A stretch of 64,000 nt of DNA from Heliocidaris tuberculata (GCA_025618425.1 CM046845.1:7183491-7247490); one strand, 5' to 3'. Counted from the first letter of the stretch, positions 1 through 11,325 are shown. Translations and numbers: made by a program. The notes: a model not told the origin generated them from the sequence alone.

Positions 1-387
1 AAAACTAACTACTTTCAATAAATTATGAAGAGAATTTGCATTAATTTGATTTAAAAGGTTTATGAAATTCTTGTCAATATTTACCAAGAGACACAAGTAG
101 TCAGGCCGCTAGGGGCAGGAGAAGAGATGACGGTTGGCTGCCAAGTCAAGTCCTGAAAAGATAAATAAAGAAAAATAACTCAAAAAATTGTGTGGCACCT
201 TTGAAATTGAGTCATGAAAATATGGACAACATGAAAAGACGCTATAGAATAGATATTAAGAGGGATATTACTGTTTATATATTTTCCATGTATCATTCAT
301 ATTTTTTTAAATCTCAGAACAAAACAAAAAATAAAACAATGGAGAAATTGCGTCATTATCATTTCCAAACCAAAATACAAATATATT
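1..387. other. 3' flank of the - strand coiled-coil gene; no feature seen
   Basis: AT-rich sequence downstream of the last recognised exon of the - strand gene. I see no clear - strand AATAAA signal and no coding pattern. If the 225-nt exon splices on at 405 instead of ending at the TGA at 388-390, further exons lie beyond the left edge of the window. Confidence 0.4.
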
Positions 388-1237
388 TCAAAATAAATAG
401 TTTACTTGGAGATTCTGAACAGCATCATCACGTTGCTGTCTGGCCTGGGCCAGCTCAGTCTCCAAGTCCTGGATCTTCTTGGCCTGGTCGAGAAACTTCT
501 CCTCGAGAGCCTTGGACCTCTTCTCCGCTGCCTGAGTCCTCCTCTGCGACTCCTTCACCTGAGAACTGATGTTGGTGATGAGTTCTGCAGCGTCCCCGTC
601 AGCCCTAAGACCGAGGTGGGAAGCCAGGCCCTGTTATGATAAAAAGAAAACAATTAAATATAGGTAAAAATCTTATTTCCAGCATTGTTTTGTTAAATAT
701 ATATGAAACTATGTTTATAATAAATGTAACCGTTATAGCACGATTGAGAATAAGATGAAGACTTACAGCAAGCCTTTCCTGGAGTTGCTCTTTCTCCAAG
801 TTGTTCTGCAAGCATTGCAGAAGAAGCTTGCCTGACATAGCAGATGGGGGCGAGGCGGGTGAAGTCAGAGAGAAGCTAGGGTCCCGGTATGCACTGCAAA
901 GCTCCTGCATTGTATTAAAGTTGAGAAAAATAGCGGGTTTTTTTTTGTTTGTTTGTGTTTTTTTTTAATACTGTTGAACTGACATTAATTTACATTCTTC
1001 ACACTTTTCTACTCTCTTTCATAAAACACAATTTATAGTGACGATCATAGTCATGAATTAATCTCTGGAAATTTAATTTTTACTACTTGTAAAAGTTTCA
1101 CATTTTGTTTCATTTTTAAAAAAATTCATACTTTGCATTAATTGTTTATGTTCTGTTTTGTTTTGTTTTGTTTGATTGTTTATAAGGGGATTTTTGTTCT
1201 GTTTTAGTTTTTTGCTTACATCCAGGGAGTTAGCCAT
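388..1237 (-). CDS. Small coiled-coil protein, three exons, unrecognised family
   Basis: Proposed join: 1237-1220 (6 codons), 904-767 (46 codons), 630-388 (80 codons plus TGA). Each exon is flanked by AG acceptor and GT donor dinucleotides (GTAAGC after 1220, GTAAGT after 767), and all junctions are phase 0. The product is about 132 aa. It begins MANSLDELCSAYRDPSF, passes through a Ser/Pro-rich stretch, then becomes a charged heptad-like coiled coil rich in Glu, Lys, Gln and Leu (for example KIQDLETELAQARQQRDDAV). The other two frames of the middle exon contain stops, which supports the reading. The GC content and codon use of the 406-630 exon differ sharply from the AT-rich flanks, as expected of real coding sequence. 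The last exon could instead splice at a GTAAAC donor (exon end 406, also phase 0), making the protein longer. A longer first exon (1348-1220) would be open upstream of the ATG. I do not recognise the family; a structural or scaffold coiled-coil role is only inference. Confidence 0.45.
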
Positions 1238-1348
1238 TGCTGGTTTGATGGCAACAGCTGCTGGAGAAGCTGACCCGATGATGCAGGGGATAGGTCTTCC
1301 GAGGACCCAAGGGTGGGGGGAGCGAATACGACCCACGCAAAACATCGC

Positions 1349-2030
1349 CTAAATCTCTATTTCAAGTGATATTATATAGAAACTGTGATCTAAATATAAG
1401 GGAATAAATAGGGGTTCAAAAAGAAGAAAAAAAGAAATCAGATGAAACAGAAATAGGGGTCTACAGAAGACTAGTATTAGTGGTGTAAGTCTAGATGGTG
1501 GCAGGGTGTAAGTGCCCCTCCCCCCAACTCACAAGGAAAAGAGAGAGAGAGAGGAAATAAAAGAAAGAAGAGGGAAAAGGAAACGTAAAGAGGAGATTAT
1601 ACCCTCCCCTCCCACACCCTCCCCGCACATGGGCATGGCCTTGTTCTCTCGTATTTCATCCTTATTTAGGGTGCCCCCCTCCCCCCCCCCCCCCCACCAA
1701 ACAACATGACAGTAGTGTCTAGCTGGAACTACGTTACGCCACTGAAGACTAGTGATGAAGAAAGGGACATTGCTGCTATAAAATGTCTTCTTTATAGAAA
1801 TATTAGAAGGGACTGCCGACTTTTGTTTTTTGCAGATTATTAATAAACATCATTCACATGCGTTATACGGTACGGTACCGTACTGCATAACGTTAAAATC
1901 TACGGGTAAATTTGTGTGCATGTTTGAAAAAATATCAACATATTATTTGCTTATAAAATGCGGAATATTTATCCGTTTTTATTCAAACTTGCTCAATTTA
2001 TTCAATGATGGGTAAGAATAAGGTACTGAC
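1349..2030. other. Intron or upstream region of the coiled-coil gene
   Basis: No coding pattern. It contains a purine-rich patch (1530-1600), a poly-C run (about 1674-1696) and a 14-bp perfect palindrome, GTACGGTACCGTAC, at 1870-1883. If the gene begins near 2.2 kb this is its first intron on the - strand. Confidence 0.35.
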
Positions 2031-2760
2031 CTGGCGATTGGATATGAGAGCTTTCTAAAGCAAGCAAAATAGTCAAAAACTGTCAGAAATTTGGCAGTAA
2101 GAAAGATCTCTAGATCGCAAAAGTTGCAAGAGAATGTGGTTTGTTTACATTTTGTTACCAGGCGCTGGGAGCGCGCGCTCACTAAGTTATGGAGACGCGC
2201 GCAAAAAGTACGCAAAGCGCAGCGCTTTTCATGAAGCGCCTCACTATTTATTGGTCCGCGTTGGTGTTAAACGCTTCACCAACGACCTGCCACGCCCTGT
2301 GGTAAGCGTAATACGCAGATGCCAGTGCATAGTGATGAGCATGTCATTGTAACTTGCCAATGTCGATGTTATTACGTCATCGCACAGCAACATAACCGAC
2401 CAATAGTGGAGGTTAAATATTGCTGATTTGAATATTCATGCTTTTTGTCACCGACGAGTTATGTTTTCTTAAATTATTCCACTTTTATGTAAATAGAAAA
2501 TATATATCAAACACTTTCATCTTTAAAAAGGAATACTTCTGGCCTTTTTAAGTTGGATAAAACTCTAAGGGGAAAAAAACCCATTTTTTTAAAAATAAAA
2601 CGAAAGTACAAAATATCCTCGAATTGCCCAATCACAAAACGCCTAATATTCATGAAAAGTGATGTTGTATACTCTTTTACCAATCAGGATTGGTTTGTTA
2701 TACTCGTCATTGCTGTTGAAAAATGGAAGTGAATTTGTTGTGACGTCAATAATACAGGTA
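2031..2760 (-). promoter_or_regulatory. Candidate promoter and untranslated first exon of the coiled-coil gene
   Basis: The 2150-2300 part is unusually CpG-rich for this window (repeated GCGCGC). The block holds five CCAAT or ATTGG boxes: 2250-2254, 2400-2404, 2628-2632, 2680-2684 and 2689-2693. The last two form the palindrome CCAATCAGGATTGG. A perfect CRE (TGACGTCA) lies at 2741-2748. On the - strand a good splice donor, CAG|GTCAGT, ends a possible untranslated exon at 2031. NF-Y and CREB-type factors bind these motifs in animals; that this is a promoter, and which strand it serves, is inference. Confidence 0.3.
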
Positions 2761-2832
2761 TGGTATTCCTTTACCCCGTGGTACTACGGCAAGGGCATGT
2801 AGCCTATTCGGGGGTCACTCGACTAAGAATTG

Positions 2833-2843
2833 CCCCCCCCCCC

Positions 2844-2886
<43 letters not shown>

Positions 2887-2889
2887 CTC

Positions 2890-2940
<51 letters not shown>

Positions 2941-2983
2941 GCTGTCTGTCTGGCTCAGGCACTCATCTGCACACCATCTCTCC

Positions 2984-3026
<43 letters not shown>

Positions 3027-3061
3027 AGTCACTCTGTCTCTGTCTGTTACCCCCCCCCCCG
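2833..3061. repeat. Poly-C plus (CT)n microsatellite compound
   Basis: A run of 22 C (2833-2854) leads into long (TC)n tracts, an interrupted CTGT segment, more (CT)n, and a second poly-C at about 3050-3061. Polypyrimidine composition continues weakly to about 3250 with another poly-C at about 3220. Open frames here encode only Leu/Ser/Pro runs. Confidence 0.95.
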
Positions 3062-3319
3062 CGTTCTCTTTATTTTCCTCTCTCTCCGTCTCGCCTCTGC
3101 CCCCTACCTTTCCCAATATTCATTTATCTGCTTCTCCTCCTCCATAATATTCCCTCTTGTATTATCCCTAGACATCTCTCTCCTTCTCTCTTTCTCTCTG
3201 TGCCCCTTCTATCATATGCCCCCCCCCCCCGCGCCTCCCGCTCCCCACCTAAGGCTTCCCCATCACACTACACCACTCTGCACTGCCCTCGTGATTGCCA
3301 TGATTGCTCAGAATAAATA

Positions 3320-4535
3320 TTGACAAATTGATGACTTCCTTACAGGCAATACCTTCACCTCAAAACCACGACCACCCATCATTGTCACGATATTATGTCG
3401 TAAAAGGGAAACAATATTAAAGCTGAAATTTGTTCAGCAGTTGGATTTCCCGAGTACAATAACCGGGCCAATGTCGAAAATACGTTTTGGTTGGGTGAAG
3501 TTAATGACCAAGAAAAAAGAAAGAAAGATAATGCATGACTAGTAAAATAAACTTTTTTGGTTCGATGACTGTGAGAAGGACACAATAATAGCGACCTGTT
3601 TAATTGGCATTCTTCATGTAACGATCACTTTAGTAGGCTTTTTTAAATTGCTACTGCCGTTGATATATTACCATCTCTATCGCAATACCATTATACGTTT
3701 CACTTTCAATGCTTGTAGAGGTGAACTATTATTACACAAGTCATGTAGGACTGTATTGTAAGCATTTATTGCATATCCTCATGAATGCATGTTTTTCATT
3801 ATGCTTTCATTCTAATGCCTGCATGTATTATAATTAAGCAGAACTATGACGTCGGACAAACATTATGAGAGAGTGAGAAAGCCAAAATAGCCCAACTGGT
3901 CTATTATAGGAAACAGAAAACGTGGCCACTGTATATAGCAGGTGATCTTTATTGTCTGGTGGAGCGCGCGGTTTTTGTTTCGTTTTTGTTTTTGTTTGTT
4001 TGTTTTTTGGGGGGTGGGTAATTTTCCAGGGGATCGATGTTCTGTTGATGTTCTGTACTCATGGAATAGACTAAAACCTGTCTGATTATATTAAAAAAGG
4101 AAATTAATTAATGCACTTTTTAAAGTTAGTCTATTTTTATTAGTGTTTCTAAACACTCATGATCTACAAAGAATGTTCTAAATCGCAGTAAATATTACTC
4201 ATCATGAACAGGAATAAGCGTCTCATTAAACATAACTTTATTATGAGCCACAGTAGAAAAATTGTTGGCGGTTGGTCTAATACAATAGCGGTTAAATAAT
4301 ATAGACAATGGTAAAAAAAAAAAACCTAAAAAAACTTAGATGAAAGCAAATGTTTTGAGGTTGACAAAGAGATATTTCGGGGATTTCCTATAATGGTCTG
4401 ATTAGTCAACAAAATGCAAACATCAAATAAAATGGGATGAACAAAAATGATCAGGGAACGCGCGCCCCCTCCCGTTGAATAAACGTACAAGGTTTTAACT
4501 CACGCACTTTCTACGATGAAAACAAAGACCGCTAT
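3320..4535. other. Intergenic AT-rich DNA; no feature seen
   Basis: No exon-like segment, inverted repeat or long microsatellite is visible, apart from short GT/T-rich runs near 3980-4010 and a poly-A at about 4313-4324. Confidence 0.4.
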
Positions 4536-4539
4536 AAAT

Positions 4540-4715
4540 GGACATGCTGGAGACAAGAAATGTGGTGTTTCTTTATACATACAGGCAGGTGGCCTTTATA
4601 TACAGGTTTCTACTCTACATGTTGGAGTGTGAATCACTGATCAAGGGAAACAAAAAATATGGTCTTTATAGAAAAGGTGGTCTTTCTGTACAGGTGGTCG
4701 CTAAAGCACTTTTGA
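4540..4715. repeat. Decayed short tandem repeat with GGTCTTTATA-type units
   Basis: Related short units such as GGTGGCCTTTATATACAGG, GGTCTTTATAGAAAAGG and GGTGGTCTTTCTGTACAGG recur across this segment at irregular spacing. This looks like an old tandem array. A short (GAT)n run follows at 4980-4996. Confidence 0.4.
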
Positions 4716-5205
4716 ACTGTTTTCAGCTCCTTCATCGCAACAGTTTTCATTTCCTTTCGAACTGTCTCCATCTTCATCCTTATTATTTAATTTCAAATGT
4801 TTTTGACTATTCTTGTTTACGGTTTGGCAATTTCAACCTTGTTTCCTTTTACGAAGATGCACTTTATTTAGATCCTGTTCAACACATTATTACTATGAAG
4901 TATGTACACATCACAGAAAATTCATTATCATCAGGATCATTCATAAAATATGTCCAAACCTTCTTGGAAAAAAAAATAATGATGATGATGATGATCTGAT
5001 GATAAAGACGAAGAAGAAAAGAACATAATTTATCGTAAAGAATACCGTCTAAATATCAGGAGTCCTAATAATGATAAGGAAATGCTAGCTATGCAGCCCT
5101 GCTTATCTTTTTGATAATAGCAATGGCGCCGGGGTGAACCCAGTCCTTTGAGGGGGTCCGGCCTCTTGGGGGGGGGGGGGGGTGGCAGAGATCAATCACC
5201 TTCTT

Positions 5206-5557
5206 CAGTGAATGGCTTCAAAATATTTTTTGTTTTTGTCTTCTCTCAAAGTTTTCCCCACGTATAGGATGATAAAATTCCATCCATGCTTCAAAAGGGT
5301 TTCCACGAACTTTCAAAAGCGTCATACCAAAGCTACTTACGTCAGGTGTACATAATCCCCCATTGCGAAGAAAGGCTATCTCACAAAGTTTAAATGGCTT
5401 CAAAACAATTTCTTATCGACTGTCTCCTCTGAAGACGACATTCTTCAATTTCTTGGTCATTTCATTCACTCCAAAATTTATGAAACAATTTAATCATCAG
5501 TTCAAGAGTTAATCAGGTGTAGGCCTATAAACTTGAATTATTAAATGAATGGCTTCA
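5206..5557. repeat. Spaced direct repeats of TGAATGGCTTCAAAATAT
   Basis: The 18-mer occurs at about 5208-5225 and 5540-5557, and a shorter version (AAATGGCTTCAAAA) lies at about 5391. The intervening - strand frame (5218-5403) has a vague resemblance to a protein kinase subdomain (DVSSFGMTLL), but no further kinase motifs are visible. A degraded transposon or gene fragment is possible. Confidence 0.35.
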
Positions 5558-5892
5558 AAATATGTTATTGTTATTGCCGGGTAGGCCAACTCTACACGAA
5601 GTAGAATTGTGAATGTGAGCGTGGGCATTATTCTAATTACGTCAGTTGTCAGAGGCGTACCCAGCATATACGGTGGAGCCGGCGCGGCGTATACGCCCCA
5701 CGCCCCCCTTCTGCTCGATATCCCAATGCAGAAAAAAATCAACTTACAGTGGGTAAATATAGTAAGAGAGACTACACAGGTATATCACCACCCCTCCGTC
5801 CATCCTCTCCCCTCCTCTCCTCCTCCTCTACTAGCTCCTCTAGCACTAGCCCTAGAACGGTCCCATCATAATTATTAAAGTGCGAATCAGAA

Positions 5893-6015
5893 CCCTCTTG
5901 CATAAAAAAAGTTGCGATTAAACGCAACTCGAAAGGTTAAACGCAAGTCCAAAATACGCGATCTGAGTGGTTGAAAATCAAGTTGCGCTTAATCGCAGCT
6001 TTTTATGCAAGAGGG
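5893..6015. mobile_element. MITE, 123 bp, TIR CCCTCTTGCATAAAAA
   Basis: The left arm starts CCCTCTTGCATAAAAAAAG, and the right arm is its inverted, slightly diverged partner ending TTTTTATGCAAGAGGG (5981-6015). The arms are about 35 bp each. There is no ORF, so the element is non-autonomous. It abuts the next MITE almost directly. Confidence 0.75.
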
Positions 6016-6016
6016 C

Positions 6017-6177
6017 CCTGGGTCTCGTTTCATAAAACTTGTTATTTGTAACAACTGTCACATAAATTTTCTATGACAAATTTGCTCTCAGCCAATCAGA
6101 TGCAAAGATTTCAGTAGCTTATAACAACTATATCGTAACTTGTTATTGATGATAAGTTTTATGAAACGGGGCCCAGG
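6017..6177. mobile_element. MITE, 161 bp, TIR with CGTTTCATAAAACTT core
   Basis: The left terminus reads CCTGGGTCTCGTTTCATAAA, and the right terminus (about 6149-6177) is its inverted copy ending ATGAAACGGGGCCCAGG. The arms are about 29 bp. The interior is AT-rich and non-coding. The terminal style (GGGCCC then TTTCATAAA) resembles the small MITE at 60687-60799. Confidence 0.75.
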
Positions 6178-7392
6178 TCTGGAAGTGGAGCAAATAGAGA
6201 AAGGTCAATATCTTCTCACTCTTTTCCCCCACTCCTTAATTTCCTTTCTCATTTTTCACCCTCTTTCGTTGGGCGCCTTTTTGTTACTTGTGTGTCAGGG
6301 GGTATTATGTCCCCCATGCCTCGGTAGCTTCACCAAGAGTATTGTCGTTTACAGTGACTTGCAATACCTTTGAAGTTATTATTTTTTTCCTCTAATATCA
6401 TAAGTCAACATATTTTGTTCTACTCCGTTGGATATAGGGGGAGTTTGTACAAGCCAAATGTATATACACACGTCATTAGTCTTGTAACCACTTACCCGTT
6501 ACCAATATCCGGTCAAAATAAACGTTATAAAGACTTGACTGCAAACGAGAAGGTCAAAGCTAACACGATACTCCAAAATATTGGTGAGAAAAGGTTCTCT
6601 GGAAAACCCCAACCCATTGTATAATTGAACACGAAAAGACATAATTATCATTATGACCGAATCTTCCTTGTTCTATATACCCCCAGAGAATTCCGCCCGC
6701 TCACCCCCATCCCTCGTTTATCAAAATAATGTATATGGCTTTTATCCACTATTCAAGAAAACTATATACGATAAATTAAATTCTGTGCAATTTAGTTTCC
6801 GAATCTGTCTCATTTTTAGCCTTCATATTTTTCATATATGGGATAAATTACATGATGTACATCTATCATGGTTTGATACGAAAGTTTCCAAGCCTTTTGC
6901 AAACAATGATCTGAAATTAAACAATCAAAGCTCTTATCGTGAAATGCATGGTTACGATAGAAATCAACAAAAATGGAGGTAGTAGAAAAAAATGTTACTT
7001 GACTGGGAATAATGATATTCATATGTTTACAATTTAAGAAAATTGGCAGAGAATGTCCAAAACGTATACAACCTAATTGAGTTTATATCTCATTTTCGAT
7101 AATTTTTGGTTAAAATTTTGATAGAATTCGTACTTTTACATACGTGTTATGCACGTGGTCGGGATCATTAGCTTGATTTCCTTACTGTTGTTGATTGTTA
7201 CTCAGCTTTTTTACATTTTCTACCAAAATCTTTTTGGAAACAAACAACAGCAATATTTGGATAGTAGTCTAAAGTTTATGGTGTCAATATTGTTTTCATA
7301 AACACATATTATGCGTCCTTATACCAGAACGCACGATTACTACTACCTTCAAGCTAGAAAAAAATAAACTTGATATTCTTCGTCGAAGTCGT
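6178..7392. other. Intergenic AT-rich DNA; no feature seen
   Basis: Several short frames are open here, but none shows recognisable protein sequence, splice structure or repeat organisation. Confidence 0.4.
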
Positions 7393-7396
7393 TTAA

Positions 7397-7980
7397 AGGG
7401 AAATCTAACCTTAATAGCAAGTTGCTTTGAAAGAAAGAGGAAAAATCAGAGAAGCAGATTGGTGAAAGTTTGCACGAAATCGGACAAGCAATAAGAAAGT
7501 TATGAATTTTTGAAAGTTGTAATCACTATACATATGGGAATTTCAAATTGGCCGAATAGGTAATGTCACTGTGATGTAGCTGTGGACAACTCCCCCATTC
7601 GCTCCAACACACAAAATGACTAAAATTTCACTTTTTTCAAAATGTATTACTCAGTAGGATCTTTTTCTTTCATGAGGACCTATAACAATATGCTATATCC
7701 AATATATTTTGAGTACTGCCCCGAGGGTAAAAGAGCCTTAAAGAAAACCGCAAATTAATGATATTTTTGTGTACGACCAATGGGAGAGTTGTCCACAAAA
7801 ATGTCACAATCGACTCACCAAATTGCCAATTTGAGATTCGCATAGATGTAGTGATCTCAATTTTCAAACATCCATAACTTTCTTAGTCCTTGTCCGATTT
7901 CTTTCAAACTTTCACCATCCTGTTTTTCTTATTTTTCTACTTTCACACAAATCATCTTATTACCAAGGTTGGATTGCCCT
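7397..7980. mobile_element. Foldback (long-TIR) element, 584 bp, TTAA target sites
   Basis: TTAA at 7393-7396 and at 7981-7984 flanks an element that starts AGGGAAATCTAACCTTAATA and ends with its inverted partner (GGTTGGATTGCCCT). Inverted similarity continues far inward. For example, AAATCGGACAAGCAATAAG at about 7478 matches the complement of a segment near 7885-7900. There is no ORF, so it is non-autonomous. Its subterminal motif GAAATCGGA...AAGAAAGTTA is shared with the element at 9156-9760, so the two belong to one family. A TTAA duplication is typical of piggyBac-like transposition, but the AGG termini differ from canonical CCC, so the superfamily is left open. Confidence 0.75.
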
Positions 7981-8201
7981 TTAAGTGACGTCACAAACAT
8001 CTGAAGGAAAAAAATAAAGGAGAGACGTGGCTTCATTGGACGATGTAAGATAACAAAAACTAAATCCCCATAAAGAGAAAAATAATGATAATGCCTTATT
8101 GATTCTCATTATAGGATTTAGTAAATGAAACCTAGGTTATTGACGAAGAAATTGACGTAAGAATTATCATTAGTGGTCATCTTGCGCGATTTCATCTCTT
8201 A

Positions 8202-8622
8202 AGGCCACCGCACACCTTGCGATCGGTCTGCGATCCGATTTCAGAAGAAACTTTAATATCATTTGACGACAAATCATTTAAAAACGAAAAATATTTTTGA
8301 TTGAGAGGGTCTGAATAGTCATACAGGTAGTGAAATCGATAATATGGCCTTCGCCGAGTTTTCTCGTCGGTGGAATGGCCAAATCGGCTCCGAGTCGTAG
8401 TGACGTCACAAAAATCGTACGTCTGCCTACGATTTGAAACTAATTTTGCCCTTATTCCTTGTAGAAAGCTGACAGCTCACCCAAACCCTGTGTTTAGTAT
8501 TCATATTACTTTTCAGAACCTGAATAGGTTAGATTTCATTTGTTAAAATGTCAATATTCAATGCCATAGCGATTTGTTTCACAAATCGGATCGCAGACCG
8601 ATCGTAAGGTGTGCGGTGGCCT
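8202..8622. mobile_element. MITE, 421 bp, 41-bp TIRs, TTA target duplication
   Basis: TTA at 8199-8201 and 8623-8625 flanks an element with near-perfect inverted ends of about 41 bp. They begin AGGCCACCGCACACCTT and run through GCGATCGGTCTGCGATCCGA. The interior has no coding capacity. A 3-bp TTA duplication fits PIF/Harbinger-type transposition, but the superfamily is inference. The high similarity of the ends suggests fairly recent activity. Confidence 0.75.
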
Positions 8623-8639
8623 TTAGAAAGAGTGATTAT

Positions 8640-9150
8640 GATGATTTTTATGTTTTCATGATGACCCGGTGTGTTGCTGAACGGCGACGTTTGGTCTGGG
8701 TCTTGTTTCGTCATAATAGGCTTGGGGTGCGATTGGGTTTTCGGTGAGGGCTATAAGTATGGGTAAACGTAATTCAACAAGTGTTATAAAGGCCCAGCCC
8801 CCTCATACGCCCATGCCCTAGAGGGGTATGGGGCTTTGACCCATACAACCATCCTCATTAACTTCAACATGAAGAAGGCATCTCAAGTTGACATCGCCAA
8901 ATATTTAGTTATCACCCTTTTTATTGTTGAAAAAAAAAATGACTTTCGTAACTTCTGTCGGCAAAGCTTAGAATATGAAAGCTTTGGTTTGTGCTCGTTG
9001 ACAATTTTCGACAAAACTTTCGGTTAGTTAGTCCGAATCCCACCCTTCCCTTCCCTTTAAAATCATAGCGCCGTCCCTGTATACAGGCGTGTGCATTATA
9101 CCAAGGAGGTGTAATACTTCCTTGATTGTAGTTACATACACACTCATGAT
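8640..9150. other. Intergenic spacer; no feature seen
   Basis: Unremarkable spacer between two inverted-repeat elements. A short frame at 8836-9027 has no recognisable features. Confidence 0.35.
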
Positions 9151-9155
9151 GTTAA

Positions 9156-9760
9156 AGGACTGGTCAAGTCCACACTAATATCAAGTTGATTTGAATAAGT
9201 AGAGTAAAATTAAACAAGCATAACAGCGAAAATTTCACTGAAATCGGATGTAAAATAAGAAAGTTACGGCATTTTGAAGTTTTGCATTATTTTATGAAAC
9301 AATGATATGCATAACATGGGCGGTATGCAAAATGAGTGAACCGATGATGTCACACACTCACTTTTCCTTATGTATTTTATTATATGAAATTTCAAATATT
9401 TCAATTTTTATGGATGTGATAATAAAGAATCTCTCCCTTGTATCCAAATAAGTTACAATAATGATGATTTTACATGTTCCATAAGGAGTCAAACCATGTT
9501 TTACATTATTGAAGCAAAAAATTGAAATATATGTATTTCATATAATAAAATACATAAGGAAAAGTGAGTGTGTGCATCGGTTCACTCATTTGCATACCGC
9601 CCATGTTATGCATAATCACTGTTTCAAGAAATAATGCGAAACTTTAAAATGCCGTAACTTTCTTATTTTACATCCGATTTCAATAAAATTTTCACTGTTA
9701 TGCTTGTTTAATTTTACTCTATTTATTCAAATCAGCTTGATATTAGTGTGGACTTGGCCT
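9156..9760. mobile_element. Foldback (long-TIR) element, 605 bp, TTAA target sites
   Basis: TTAA at 9152-9155 and 9761-9764 flanks an element beginning AGGACTGGTCAAGTCCACAC and ending in its inverted partner GTGTGGACTTGGCCT. The arms stay recognisable for more than 200 bp each: the segment with AAATTAAACAAGCATAACAG recurs inverted near 9690, and TACATAAGGAAAAGTGAGTG near 9550 mirrors 9351-9380. Nearly the whole element folds into one hairpin. It has no ORF and is related to 7397-7980. Confidence 0.85.
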
Positions 9761-9769
9761 TTAACACAG

Positions 9770-10365
9770 TGCAATATATATAGAACTAGCGGAGTATTCA
9801 AAAAAGGTTGACAGACAGACTGCCCCTCCCCCTTTTCCTATCCCGTTCCAGACGACTGGCAAACCAGCTCACAAGGCAGTCATCTCGATTCTGACGAACA
9901 TTGCAATAGTGTCCTCGACCATGTTCGAATGATTGAGTATGTTTCGGAACAAAGAGAAAACATTTTCATTGTTATAACATTGACTGAAACCATTGTTATG
10001 TTACAGACAGTAAACACTTGCTCGCTATAACAGCTGATGATAACCGTTATTTCAACTTTGTCTAAACCTTACAATTTTTTTCTCACGGTCAAAAAAAAGA
10101 GGGGGAAAATTATATGATGATATGACTGATGAAAAAAGAAATGTTTTAATTCAATTGAATATCAAACACAGAATGGTATATTTACAAGTGTAATTATGAA
10201 TTCATATAATTGATGATTCATATTAGTGGTCTCCCACTAACCATTAAAAATATTCGTTAGAGTTATTTGCCAAGTTAATAATTTATTCATACGGTAGGTC
10301 TATACGTTCCTTTCTAGTGCATTATGTTTATCATTACTCTAAAAAAAAAAATTTTTTTTTTTTAA
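9770..10365. other. Intergenic; no feature seen
   Basis: AT-rich DNA without exon-like or repeat structure, apart from an A/T homopolymer junction at about 10341-10363. Confidence 0.35.
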
Positions 10366-10645
10366 ATCGAGTGATCACTGACGTCACTCCTGGGGGAATG
10401 AAAATAGAGTAAAAATAGAGTGAAACTCCACTCTTTTCCTTTTAGATATTCAAGATTCAAGATTTAAGATTCATTTATTTTTCGATACCAATTCATAAAT
10501 CATATAAAGTATTTACATTGTAGAAGAAACTCATCATTCAAACATAACGCATATGAACTATAGAGCCACTCGATAGTCACTCGATATTCACTCCTAAACA
10601 AGTGATTACTGACGTGACTCCCGGGGGAGTGAAAACAGTGAAAAT
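10366..10645. repeat. Direct repeat pair (GTGAT..CTGACGT motif) bracketing a LINE 3' end
   Basis: Two diverged copies of a segment with ACTGACGT followed by CACTCC or GACTCC, GGGGGA and GTGAAAA lie at about 10367-10405 and 10600-10640. They could be subterminal parts of one element, or a duplicated sequence split by the retrotransposon tail between them. Confidence 0.45.
10447..10560 (-). mobile_element. 3' end of a non-LTR retrotransposon (LINE remnant)
   Basis: Read on the - strand it ends AAAAATAAATGAATC followed by degenerate (AATCTTG) tail units, a typical short-tandem tail of CR1-like or jockey-like LINEs. The 5' portion is missing or unrecognisable. This is family-level inference from the tail only. 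Confidence 0.4.
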
Positions 10646-10649
10646 TCAC

Positions 10650-11290
10650 TCTTTTTTTTAGAGAGAGAGAGATATGTTCATACTTTTCTTTCTTCGAAAT
10701 CAATAGGCTTATCATCTGCAACCTGTTAAACATTTGCTAAATGATTCATGGTTATGACTCATAGATTTTTTCAAAAGATGATATAAAACATAACAAAACA
10801 TATATATATAGATAAAGAAGAAACATGGGTACCCTTAAGCACTTTACCACCACCCCCCCCCCCCCACCCCCCAATACAAATGTAACGATGTACGGTAGTC
10901 TGTACTTTCTGATAAAGTGAATGAAATACAACAGTTAACGATATGTAACAGAAAGAAAGAAAAACTCTTGAGATATATTTCAATGAATATTGTAAGATTG
11001 TAAATTATATACCAGTTATATGGTGCACTTTTACACTAATGAATGTTATGTTTACATGAGAAAATGATAGTTTATACAATGTAAAAATGATCATCAAACT
11101 CAAAAGCGATAACTTTTCTGCTCCCTTCTGTAAAACATTTCGAAGTCATCTCATTTTGTGCAATGTTTTGTAAAGAAATTATCTTTCATCCTATATTGAT
11201 CCCGCACTTTTGCTACTTGTCATCATTGTTATTCGATTCCCCTTTGCTGTTGAACCTAATCCTATAATTTAAGAGTTTAAACACTGACTG

Positions 11291-11325
<35 letters not shown>

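Noticed and set aside
5218..5403. Protein-kinase-like word DVSSFGMTLL
   Set aside because: Only one weak motif is seen, without the catalytic or glycine-loop motifs and without flanking exons. Noted as a possible relic only.
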